Shown: in pieces, positions 48,356-58,987 of the stretch
How the letters are laid out: every line of letters starts with the position of its first letter
Position numbering within the stretch: position 1 is the stretch's first letter
Assembly (NCBI GenBank): GCA_950295325.1
Contig: OX485803.1
Coordinates: 50,113,554 to 50,177,553 of the forward strand
DNA from: Polytrichum commune
Taxonomy: Eukaryota > Streptophyta > Polytrichopsida > Polytrichales > Polytrichaceae
Direction: 5' to 3'
Length of the DNA: 64,000 bases
Made by a program: the position numbers and the translations under genes
Notes under the pieces: generated by a model
Database searches by the model: none
Told to the model about the DNA's origin: nothing
The model's input: only the letters and a program-made list of their open reading frames with translations

Positions 48356-50467
48356 TCAATTAGTAGCTTTTGTTGGGAATCTATCATTGCAATAGGTGTA
48401 TTCAAATATTTGTACTTTGAGGTTTGGGTTGGGTGTGAAGAGGAAAGGGGTTTCTACAATGCGGGGTTGTTTTGCCCTTTGTTTGGCCAATTTATCAGCT
48501 TCATCATTTCCAACGATGTTTGTGTGGGCTTTGACTATGCAGATAGTGATATTGTGGTGGGATTCTTTTAACATATTTACTATTCAAGTTATGAAGAGTT
48601 TATTTGGGTGGTTATATTGGGTGGATAGGTTTCTTATGTGGTTGAGGAGAAGATATATGTTGTTGAGGCTATCTGGTAATATGAATGTATCCGTTGGGAG
48701 CGTATTAGTGTGTTCTACGGCAATCAAGAGTGTGTATAATTTCGGGTAGGCGAGCAATGAAATTGACTTGTAGTGGTCCATTGAAAATGTCATCTACTGC
48801 AATATTGCCTTTTCCTTCTCTATCCGGTGGTGTGAATGTCCATATAATAGGATTGAACAAGTGAGAAGCATAAGGGGAGGATTGATGTTACAGTTTGTGG
48901 GAGGGAGGGGGGGTGTTGACGGGTTGGTGGGTTGGATTTTGGCGCGGGGGGGGGGGGGGGGCTATGTGTCATGTTTTAGGGATTTTGATGTATGTTTTGT
49001 TTGTCTAGGGAGTGGGTGTGGTGGGTTAGGTGGTGCAAGTGGGGAGGAATGTTGTAGGAAGTTGTTGGAGGTGGGTATTTGTGGTATAGAGGGTGTGTGG
49101 GAGAGTATTAAAATAGAGGTGACATGGGTTCTTTGTTGTTGTAATATGCGTGGAAGGGCAACGTTTTGGTATATTGTGGAGTGAGGGGTGGGATGGTAAA
49201 TATAGGATTTACGTGTGGTTGTTGAAGTGAGTTGGTTGGATTGTTTGTCCAATATCGTGTGTGATGGTAATAATTGTATTGGAATTCTGATTGGTGTTTG
49301 CGGCTAGTCTTGCCCATTTAATAAATTTTTGGAGTAAGGTCTAGGGTTGTTATATGGGCATACCCATGTCCTTTCCATTGAGTATATATTATCTTGGAAT
49401 TCTTTAATGATGAGTATGCGTGTGTTGGTACGATCTTGGATTTTGGGATAGGGTGGAAGGTTGAAGGAGAGTTTTTTAAGGAATTTCTCCATAATGGATC
49501 TTTGTTGTGGGGTGAGAGTAGGGTAAAATGGGCTTTTGTACAAATCTTCTGATAGTGGGCAATTGTTGAGGAAAAAACGTGGTGTCTGTGGAGTCCAAAT
49601 GAATGTTGAAGTGTTTATGTAGTATGTGGTGGGATCTAGTGGTTGGTGATCTAGAGCATGCTTGTTATTTTAGTTGTGGGAGGTGTTTAGGTCCGCCATA
49701 TTTGTTGGCTAAAAAATTCATTATTCCTTGGTATATATGGCGTAATAGGCCTAGGTAATTGGATATCCATGTGAATTGTTTGCTAAGTGTAATGGCACAT
49801 CTTTGTTGTAGGGAGAATGCGTCAATGCCAAACCTTATGCATTGTAGCTAGGCAAGGATGTTAGGGGAGTCTTTGGGGATATTACAAATGGATTTTGTGA
49901 GTTTGATGAAGAGTTTATCCACTTTTTTGATGTTTGGGATAGAGAAAAGGCAACATGAAAGGTATATTCCATGCCCGGGGGGACTATTGTATTAAGGATC
50001 TTTATCTTTTGTTGTAACGATGCAGATGACAGTAGTAAGGCCATGCTTTGCTTTTTTGTTTTTTACTATAGTGATCTCTTTGTGTAGCCCGTTTTAGGAA
50101 TGGAACTAATTGGACTCCTAAGTATGTGTATGATTCGTTTTGTGAGAGGATGGGGAGTTGTTGTTGTTTATAGTTGATATTTTGGGCTTTTAGGCATGTG
50201 ATAAATGCAAAGGGTTGTAGTTTTGATTTGTTGGGACATCTTGTGACTGCGCATTTGTTTACGCCTAGTTCCATGTGTGCCCAGTCAAGATATTGTCTTA
50301 CTTTGTTGAGTTGGGGTTGCATGTATTTTATATTGTTGGTGAGGATGGCTAAGTCATCGGCGTAGGTTGTGATTATCAATGATAATATTTGGTGAGGTGC
50401 TAAAGTGATATCCTAGTTGATCTTACTCTAACCATCTTAGTAGGGGTTCTAAGAAAACAATGAAAAT
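48356..50467 (-). pseudogene. LINE ORF2, 3' half: reverse transcriptase end and RNase H
   Basis: Order on the minus strand: FLEPLLRWLE (about 50450-50415), then the RT catalytic YADDLAILTNN (about 50370-50335), SYTYLGVQL, and the RT tail LLSSASLQQKIKILNTIVPP (to about 49900). It ends with an RNase H domain carrying TFILPDSLNNIYLL (about 48690), ICIVKAHTNIVGNDEADKLA (about 48545-48480) and a stop at 48356. Frame changes and stops are scattered, so it is inactive. It would have copied the element by target-primed reverse transcription. Its N-terminal part resumes at 55266 on the far side of the copia insertion. Confidence 0.8.
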
Positions 50468-50729
50468 GTTGAAGTTAGAGCATTTGGTTGCTCGTAGTCA
50501 TAGGATTGTTAAAGGGTATATGAATGAATAAGGTTTGAATAAACTCATATGGTTTGTGGGAAGTGGGAGTTGAGATATCCCATATGCATTATATGAGCCA
50601 AGCATGAAAAGTGTAATAAAGAACAAGGCAAGGAGTGGAGGTGAACATCTCACTCCAAACATTATTCATATGCCTTTGTGTATGTGTATTTTGATTGTGC
50701 AGTCTGATCTTTAGTTTTATTTGACTTCA
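50468..50729 (+). repeat. 5' LTR of the copia element
   Basis: It aligns with 54995-55265: gcatt.ggttgct.gtagtcatagg, catatggtttgtgggaagt, ctcactc.aa..attgttcatatg, gtgca.tctgatct.tagtt. Boundaries are approximate (TG.. near 50468, ..CA near 50729). Confidence 0.8.
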
Positions 50730-50881
50730 AGAGAATCTACCTTGAGTGGATTGAGGGTCTAAATGCACATTTGAGAGCAAAAGGGCATGATTTAAATGGA
50801 TTAAGGTGCAAAGATTTATATAAAAGCACGAAGAAGATCTTAATTGAGTGAATCGAGGTGCAAGGACACAATTGAGTCTAA

Positions 50882-52327
50882 GGGCCGGTTTACACTATGG
50901 ACTAGGAAGTCGGACCAAGGCAGTGTAAGAGTGTTGATTGGCTGTTGAACTTGTCCTGGGACCACTTCGGTTTACATTAAGAAAAAAACGGCAGGGGGAC
51001 AATGATGGTCGAGGTCCCAAAAATACAATTCTCAAGGCCTAATAAATGCACTGACATGGTCCAACGGGTTTTGTGGTGAGAGAGGCAAGAGAGGTGGTCT
51101 GGTAGAAAAAAAACAAGAGCCCTTGCCAGAGAAATGCTGTTATATTACTTTTTTAATGAAATAAAAATTTGGGGGCTTAATATACAACTCTTCCCACTAG
51201 GTAAGGCTCACAAGGCACACTTTTCAGCATCTATATGATGTACTGAATCTTAAGAAGCAAGCCCACCCTCCATGTGCCTAGATCATGTCATAGCCCATGA
51301 GACATACCATTTCTTCCATGCCCTACCCCTTAAGCTTGCTCCCACATGTTTCATCAAACAATGTGGGACATATAGAACTCAAGAATTTGAGTGCAGATTT
51401 GTTTTTTTTATACCAACTAGAATATTTGGAATTTGGGGGCTTGTAGTATACCGGGGGAAAGGTCTTAAAAATACCTTTCCAACGGTATATTACACACCCC
51501 AATTTTTTTAGAAATTACAGTTGCACAACGCAAAAGAAAAATCTGTAGTCGTTTAGGGACTGTAGATCAGGGTAGTCAAAAGAACCATAATGGGAAAACG
51601 ATTGCGGTTCTTTTCTACATAGTTTTCTACTACACTAAATAAGATATTTAGTGTTTGATACACTAAATACAAACACATACAATAAATATCAATAACCCTA
51701 TGAAAGTAAGTAACATTAAATGTAAACTCAAACACTAAATATCAACTTTGATAATATGTGGAAGTTACATGTTTTAATTTAGTGTTAGTAAGGATATGAA
51801 AATAAAAATAAAAATGGTAAAAGGAGAATTCCAACATATCTTCTAGCAAATCTTCTAACACTAAATATCAAAGAATTGAAAATTAGTGTTGAGCAAGGTA
51901 CGGTGGTAACAACATTAAATATAATCAAACACTAAATATCCTATTTAGTGTAATGAGAACATAAGGTACATGTCACATGTACAATTAAATCGCTCATTTT
52001 TTTGGTATGAATTTTTGTGATATCATCTTCGACACATTTAACAAGAAGTGAAGACAAGTGAAACCCAAGAGAAGACAAGAGAATGGTCAAACTTAATTCT
52101 TTTTCAAAACTACCCTTTTTGGGCATGTATTAAAAATAATTAGCACATTCACTTTTTGGTGCATAGTCATTCTTCTTGGTCCACATTCGGTTTTCACCTA
52201 GTGAGGGGCTCAAGGCTTTCAAGACTACTTTTTTTAAGAAGTCGGACCATGGAAGTTGGACCATGAACTTAGACCATTGAAAAAGGCCCTCTTCCATGGT
52301 ATGACTTCATGGTCCATAGTGACTGGC
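50882..52327. mobile_element. PIF/Harbinger-like element nested in the copia leader
   Basis: TAA flanks both ends (50879-50881, 52328-52330). The left end GGGCCGGTTTACACTATGG and the complement of the right end GCCAGTCACTATGGACC form imperfect inverted repeats. It is homologous, in inverted orientation, to 45707-46529. It contains the 318-bp element at 51633 plus further unassigned sequence (51.2-51.6 kb). No transposase frame is recognised. Confidence 0.75.
51633..51950. mobile_element. Small element with CACTAAAT ends and TA duplication
   Basis: The left end CACTAAATAAGATATTTAGTG and the complement of the right end CACTAAATAGGATATTTAGTG match, and a TA lies on each side. The termini are themselves palindromic. 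TA duplication suggests a Tc1/mariner (Stowaway-type) MITE. The CACTA start is noted, but no 3-bp duplication is present. Confidence 0.8.
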
Positions 52328-52454
52328 TAAAAGGGGCTCATTTAGTTTAAAAGAGGTTGATTAAGGCTTGTGAAATCATTGAGTGCATATATTAGTTTAG
52401 AAAAGGTTGATTTGAGGGATAGAGAGTATATCCCTAATTTTTTAGCATAAGATG

Positions 52455-54985
52455 ACATCATGGACAAATTCAATCGAGAGAACTTCAATCTTTAGAAGTT
52501 CAAATTGGAAATAGGCTTTGCTTTCATAGACCTTTGGGACATTGTAGACAAATATGAGGAAACTCCATCTTCCAACGTTGATCCTAAATTGAAGAAATAA
52601 TACGAAAGGCTTGTTAAGAAGGCAATGTCCATCATTGCGCTCAACTTGGCAGACAATCAAGTTGTGCACACAAGTTGAATTGCATAAGACCAACAAAGGT
52701 ATAGAAGGCTCTTTGTAACATTCATGAGATGAAGAGCTTGTCAAACATTCTCCTTTATTCGTAGCAAGTGCTTCACGTGGATGATACAAAAAAGTGATGA
52801 CTTGTTGGATCATATCAACAAGTTTAAGGTACTTGTGAATTAGTTTGTTTGCTTGGAGGTATTAATGATAAACAAAAATATTATGATAACTTTGATCGAG
52901 AATTTGCCACCCTTCTACAAATAGTTGATCACTGCCTTGAAGATCACATTGATGAAGGAGTTGACTATGGAGTATATGACAACATGTTTGATACATGCTA
53001 TGTCCAAAAGGAAGGAATAAAAAAACTCCAAGATGGTGATGCCATAATGGTGTTTTGTCAAGACAAAGGGATAAATTAATCTTCACACAAAGAGTTAAAA
53101 CATGTTGTTATTGCGGCAACCTGGACCACATTGTATAATTTTGTTAGAAGACAAAGAGCGAGGGCAAAAAGAATGCAAACAACACCAACAAAGATTATGA
53201 CTAAACATTTGCAACACAATATATAACGCATTCGTGTAAGTGGATCATGAATTCGGAAGTACTAGAGCATATGACTTTCCATATGGTGGCATTTGACATA
53301 TACGAGGTAATCGCTTCACACAATGTTTATTTGGATGATGATGTCATCGTAAAACCTATCAAAATGGGATCCATTGTTGTTGAAGTACTAGTGAAAAATG
53401 GAACCAAAAGAATTTGCATCAAAGGTGTCCTCTATGTGCCCAAGTTGTAACCAAATTTGGTCTTAGTGACAAAACTTTTGTCGAATGGGTTGAAAGTGCA
53501 ATTCAACCTAAATAAATGCATCGTAAGAACTTCCAATGACAACGTTATTATAATAGCATTAAATTAAGACAAATTCTACCAAATAAACTTCATTAAGGTG
53601 CATGGAATGGATATGGCCAATTTGACATAATTGTTGAAGAAAGAAAGTGCATTTGAATTGTGGCATCGTCGGTTTGGACATTTGAATGTGAAAAGTGTTT
53701 ATGCACTTTAAAGCATGATGAGTAACATGAGCCTTGGCCAAAACAATTTCCTACACATTCATTGGTTTGTGAAGAATATATTGAGAATAAACAACACAAG
53801 GCAATGTTTTCAAACGACAGGGGGGGGGGGGGTCTAGTAATTAAGTCTTTAAAAAATATGCTTTAGGACATATGTGGCCAAATGAGGACTATATCTATGG
53901 ACGGTGCAATGTATTTTTATCACCTTCATTAACGATTTTCCAAGGAAAGTTGTAGGTATACATGTTGGAATCCAAAGAAAAGTGTTTAGAGAAATCCCTC
54001 TATAAAGACATAATCGGAGCACAAAATCGAGGTGTTTCATTCAAATAATGGTGGTGAATTTATTTAAGAGAATTTCCATTATTTCTTGAATGAACATGAC
54101 ATTAGGAGGCAAATATCTACACTATATAGGCCACAACAAAATGGTGTGACAGACCATGCAAATCGCACCATGGTGGAGAAGCAAGCTCGATGCTCAAAGT
54201 TCTAGTAAACCATTTTGGATGGAAACGGTGACAAATGTAGTTTACATACGTAATCAATGTCCAACAAGAGCCTTGCCGACCATTATATTTGAAGAGGCGT
54301 AGAGTGGGAGGAGGCCTTGCATTATAAACATGTATTTAGATGCATAGTATATGTGATGGTATTTGATGAAACAAAGGGTAAGTTTGATGTAAAAAACTCT
54401 AAATGATTGTTTGGTGGTTATTGCAAAGACACCAAAGCACATAGACTCATGTGTCTGAGAACCAACAAAATATGAAAATTAGAGATGTTGTGTTCGTGAA
54501 GAATATGAAAAGTATTGGGATGATTATGAAATGCGTCAAAATGGAAGAAATGAAGCCCCTATGATGGTTGGAGTGGACAATCTTTCAAAACACCTTTGTT
54601 TGATTTTGGTAAAGATATTGAGGAGCATGAGGAGAAAGTAAGAGATACCGAAGTTGTAATTTGACAAACAAGAGAACACCAACAAGCATATGGTGCTCTT
54701 CAACACCTCCGCCCACAACAATTGTATTATGGAATGCAACTAAGTTTAGGTGTTCATAAAAAAAGGCAGCCTTCTAGAAGAGCAAAGGCACCTTACAAGG
54801 AAGATGGGCCACTTGGAGAATGATGGAAGAATCACATATTACCCTCAACATGATGAAGAAAGGGCCAATATGGCATATTTTGGATATTCTTTGAAGTTGT
54901 GTAAAGCCATGTTTTTCCAAAATATGGCTCTTGCAAAGGAGAGGCAACAATCACTATCAAGGGCAATGAAATTGCAATCATTTGA
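52455..54985 (+). pseudogene. Copia gag-pol remnant (gag, protease, integrase)
   Basis: Frames change repeatedly but the order is clear. Gag of the UBN2 type: MDKFNRENFNL (52457), DLWDIVDKYEE, KKAMSIIALNLADNQVVH, DDLLDHINKF. A zinc knuckle CCYCGNLDHIV.FC lies near 53107-53145. In the protease KWIMNSEVLEHMTFH (53237-53285) the catalytic DSG is changed to NSE. The pre-integrase block ELWHRRFGHLNVKSVY lies at 53655-53700. In integrase are FHSNNGGEFI (about 54030-54065) and YRPQQNGVTDHANRTMVE (about 54125-54180), then FWMETVTNVVYIRNQCPTRA. The last block, GYCKDTKAHRLMCLRTNK then WKNHILPST, normally precedes RT. Nonfunctional; formerly coded for the particle protein and the enzymes for polyprotein cleavage and integration. 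Confidence 0.82.
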
Positions 54986-54994
54986 CTACTCGCA

Positions 54995-55265
54995 AAATAA
55001 GTCAAAGCATTAGGTTGCTTGTAGTCATAGGGTTGTGATTGTTAGAGGAATAAGAATGAATAATATTTTAACGAACCCATATGGTTTGTGGGAAGTAAGA
55101 GTTCAGATCTCCCATATACGTTGTATAAACTAAAGAGGAAAAATGCAATAAAGACCAAGGCAATGAGTGGAGGTGACCATCTCACTCAAAGCATTGTTCA
55201 TATGTTTTATGTATGTGTAGTTCCTTGTGCAATCTGATCTCTAGTTCTGATGTGCTTGACTATCA
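54995..55265 (+). repeat. 3' LTR of the copia element
   Basis: Direct repeat of 50468-50729 with many substitutions and small indels; ends near TGACTATCA. Confidence 0.8.
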
Positions 55266-57640
55266 GGCTTAAGATATCTCCTTTGATGGTTCCTCAATTG
55301 AATTGTATTGGTGTTGTTGTAAAGTATGTGCCTCGGAAAGAGGTGGTTGATTATGCGTAGATATTGCTAACCACTTTGATGGTGTGTGGTGGGTATGTAA
55401 GGTCTTCCATTATGGCCATTAATCTGAATTGGTAGATGGAGCCAAATTTGTACTTAAAATCTTTGTAGATTAGATAAAAAAATTAGTTTGTGAATTTGAT
55501 GTCTTCTAAAGCGGCGATAATTGTTTGAATTTGTCTAGCGGTATTTCTTACATATCTAAAGCCTTCTTCATTGTGGTGAAGATGGAGGTGAATGTGCTCA
55601 TAAAGAGTTTGTAGATGGTGCAAGTGAGGGCTACGTATATGTACTTTATGACAATTATGGGGTTGTATTTTTTATGGAGTATGGTGATGCTTTATTTCCA
55701 TTCATTGGAATTACTTTTTGGTGGCCGCATTGTAGGAAGAATAGGTACATCACGTCATGGAAGTTGCGTGGTAAGACTTTTAGGATGCCATTTTGGATAC
55801 TATGTGGGTCCAAGGTATTTACCTTTAGATAGATTTTGGAGGCATATGTCGTATATGTTTCTAGTTATGATGCGACTAATGGAGGAAATGTGGAGGAGGT
55901 TCTTTTTTTAATTATAAAATTGTCTTTCATTTGCCATGGGTATTGGTGGATGGCACATATGCATCATGATAGGTGGTATGTTGGGTATGAGTACAGGGGG
56001 ATTTTTTTTTGGAATGATTTTTTTTGTTTTGCATAAATGACATTCACAATGGTGTTTGGATGTGTGGCTAGGTTTCCATCTTTCTCTATGAGACAAGGGA
56101 GTGATGTGGAGTTTTGATGGTTGAAAATTCTTCTGTGGATTGTTCTTTGTTTTTGTTTAGTAGTATTCTATATTTTTCTATTGCTCTTTTTCAATTTTGG
56201 GAGGTTTGTGCAATGGTTAATCTTTGGACTTCTACCTTGAATTTAAGCTATGTAAACTATGTTGTCCAACTAATTTTGTATTTACACTGGGTCATAAGTG
56301 GTGGGTGGTGGGTTTATGTTGTGGGTATTTTTTATTTATTGAATTTATGGTTTAATGTATCAATTAGGGGGTACAGGGAATGTGGTGTCTCTGATGACCT
56401 TTTTTTATAATATGATAGGTGTTGAGTTTTTTTTTTCATTGTTTTTTTAGTTTATGAGGCAAGAAACCCCCTTGACGTTTTGTCTGTGGGGTGAGGGAGA
56501 GGGGTGGAGGTGCGGCACATGTTTGCTTGGCACATTCACTTATTAAGCTGATGATGGTTTGTATTACTTTTTGTGTTTTTGTTCATTTTCCGGGAGTGGC
56601 TTCTTGTATTAGTGTGGTAAGTTGATGGATATTGAAGAAGTTTAATTCGTTGAATTTAGTGAGGAAGGCTTGGATTTAGTTTTTTCCCCGGTATTGGGTA
56701 TATGAACTAGGGGGTTGTGTTGGTTGGTGATGCAGGGGTTTTGCGGAATGCAAAGGATGAGAGGCAGAGGGTTATTGGAAAGTGTTCCAAATTGAGGTGT
56801 AATTGTGTGTTGTTGTGGCATACTTGGTATATCAAGTAAGTGTTGGGGGTATAGAACGCATCTATGATGCTAGTGTTGTTATTGTTGGGTCCCCTTTGTT
56901 TTGAAATTTTGATGTGTTGGGGATTGGTTTAAGTTGGAGCTTGGTTGTTAAAGTTTGTCTTTCCATATCCTCATTGGTTGGTTGGGTTTTGCAGTGTCAA
57001 TTATGGCATCCAATGAGGAGTATGTCTCAGATAAAGTCCCCTATGATGATTGGGAAGAGTGTTCAGTGGATAGTTGGGTTTCTTCAATTGTTTGTTGGAT
57101 ATCAAGGATTATGTGTATGTCTTCTTCATGTGTTGGCATAAATAAGTGGATTAGTACTATGGGGGTGAGAGGTATATTGATTATTGTAATAAGTTGTACG
57201 TAAGGGGTGAGTTCGATAGGAGTTGTTATTTGGATGTTATTACCGGAGAAGGTGATTGATTTGTATATCAAAGTGATTAGTCCTCCTCTTGTTTGGGCAT
57301 ATTATTTGTAAAGGTGCCTAATGCATGTGAGTACATCCAATGTGTTGTTGTATATGATCTTATATGATGGAAATTGCATATCTATATATCTTGTAGGTTT
57401 ATCTTTGGGGATTTTTGTTTCATCCATGAATAAAAGTAGACAAGTGATAACATTTATGGTAGTGAGTTGGTGGATGTTTTGAAGGCTTGTACTTGGGTGA
57501 CCACAATGCCATGTAAGGCATGTAATTGGGTCTAGGTATTTATTTATATGTTGGTTTGTAGCTGATGTACTATTGAGCTTGGGGTTCGGTGTGATCTATG
57601 TGAGAAGTCATGTATTAGTTGTAGAATTTTGAGGGAATTT
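55266..57640 (-). pseudogene. LINE ORF2, 5' half: endonuclease and start of reverse transcriptase
   Basis: On the minus strand an apurinic-type endonuclease domain comes first: LLLFMDETKIPKDKP (about 57440-57395), RGGLITLIYKSITFSG, LFMPTHEEDIHIILD, then PIIIGDF in place of GGDFN (about 57030). A reverse transcriptase start follows: RNTARQIQTIIAALEDI (about 55540-55490), LIYKDFKYKFGS for the FIDFKKAFD block, and GTIKGDILSL (about 55295-55270), the QGDPLSPLLF block. Stops and frameshifts are frequent. The sequence ends exactly where the copia LTR begins and the next RT block (FLEPLLRWLE) lies on the other side of it. Confidence 0.75.
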
Positions 57641-57709
57641 TTATGAGTTCTATGGGATAGGCCAGGAATAGTCATTGGAGTATTGATTGTGAGAAGGTGG
57701 TGTTGTGTG

Positions 57710-58369
57710 CTATGTTCGGGGAAAACCGACGGCTAGTTCATTATTAGCCGATGGATTTCCCCTCATGGCCGGTCCAAATTTCCAACCATCGGATGGCAAT
57801 CCGACTGTAATTTCAATCCTCCGGCAATTAGCCGATGGACCAGAAAATGTCCCGGAAATGTAGCCGATTCTTCCTGTGAGATACTGGATTTCAGCCGGAA
57901 GCATCTAGAGTGCTATTTGTCTAGGGCATCTGATGATGCACTTGAGGAAGTACCCTAAACCTTAAACTTTTTGAATTATGCAACCTTTCCATGACCAAAT
58001 CCAATTGCTTCTATGAAGAATTGGGGGACCCTTGGCCTTCAAGCGGTGAAGGCATTGCTAGGTTGAATTCCTGCCAAGGATATTAACTCTTCAAATTTAA
58101 AGTTTTGAACATGCCTTTCTTTTCACTTATTCAAGATTTTGTACTAAGAAATGATTTGTAAAAACTTTTCATACATTTTTTAAACAATTAGTGCGGATAT
58201 GAATTCCATTTAATCAGATATTGGCCAATGAGAATATGAAAATATAGGCAATTGGCCGATTGATTTTACAAAAGACCGGCTCTTGCCGATGTAAATGGGG
58301 AAAAATCCGACCCTTCGTAGCAACTACTGGCAATTAGCCACTAAGGCTTCAAAAACTTCCCGAACTCTG
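57710..58369. mobile_element. hAT-like element with GTTGTGTG duplication
   Basis: Identical 8-bp repeats GTTGTGTG (57702-57709, 58370-58377) flank a 660-bp element. Its inverted ends are CTATGTTCGGGGAA and, complemented, CAGAGTTCGGGAAG. Subterminal regions are packed with CCGAT/GCCGAT/CCGGC words in both orientations, as in many hAT elements. No coding capacity. It interrupts sequence of LINE-like composition. Confidence 0.8.
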
Positions 58370-58377
58370 GTTGTGTG

Positions 58378-58493
58378 AGATGTTGAGCTTAATGTGGTCA
58401 TATTGTTTTTGTGCAAGTTGTCCTAGTGCGTGGGAGGTAGTGAGCGATTGGGTGATGGGACAAATAGTAATGTTGGGAGGGGGGGGGGGGGTA
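58378..58493 (-). other. LINE-like spacer with a poly-G run
   Basis: GT-rich sequence like the flank left of the hAT-like element, ending in 13 G (58479-58491) directly before the next repeat. Confidence 0.4.
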
Positions 58494-58987
58494 GAGCAAG
58501 CACAGTCAAGTATACATAAAAAATGCTCCGTATACTAAAACCGTCATTTCTTTGGTCAAACACCTAAAAGTAATAGCAAAGTGTTGTTTAAATTACATTT
58601 TTTTCATGGTACCCTTTATTGTTGTGTTAGCTACTCAAATGTAGAATATCAAGATGAGACTTCAAAACTTATCATTAAAAGTATTGCTCAGAAGGTAATG
58701 GTTAATTATGGTTTTGGATGTAGATTTCATGACCTTAAATATTTTGAAGTTGGATTTTTTATTTATTCCTTGAATTCATTATAAACTTGAGGGCATTATA
58801 AAAATTTATAGAAAAAACATCAATTTAATATTGTTTTATCATGTTTAAAACAAATTCTAGACAATTACATATTTAATATGTCTACTTGCACACTATATGC
58901 ATTGTCTTCTAAAATATGTAGAATTTTCTTGAAAAAAATTTAGCAAATTAAATTTCTTGGCTTTGTAGATAAATGTGTTTTTCAAAT
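58494..58987 (+). repeat. Second copy of the core of the foldback element, without arms
   Basis: It matches 46933-47398 in direct orientation (gagcaagcac.gtcaagtata, agcaaagtgttgttt, gttagctactcaaat, gatttcatgaccttaaatat). The homology ends where the inverted arms begin in the other copy. Confidence 0.8.

Larger units (their letters stand above)
50468..55265 (+). mobile_element. Ty1/copia retrotransposon lacking RT and RNase H
   Basis: Two diverged direct LTRs bound an internal region coding, in copia order, for gag, protease and integrase. The coding sequence then ends at the point where reverse transcriptase should start, right before the 3' LTR. Numerous stops and LTR divergence show an old copy. 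It lies inside the reverse transcriptase of a LINE. No clean 5-bp target duplication or tRNA-Met primer site could be recognised, so exact ends are approximate. Confidence 0.85.

Noticed and set aside
48861-49317. Gly/Val/Cys-rich plus-strand frame and Thr/His/Pro-rich minus-strand frames
   Set aside because: The plus-strand frame is the shadow of LINE sequence and runs through a poly-G tract; the minus-strand frames are broken LINE spacer between RT and RNase H.
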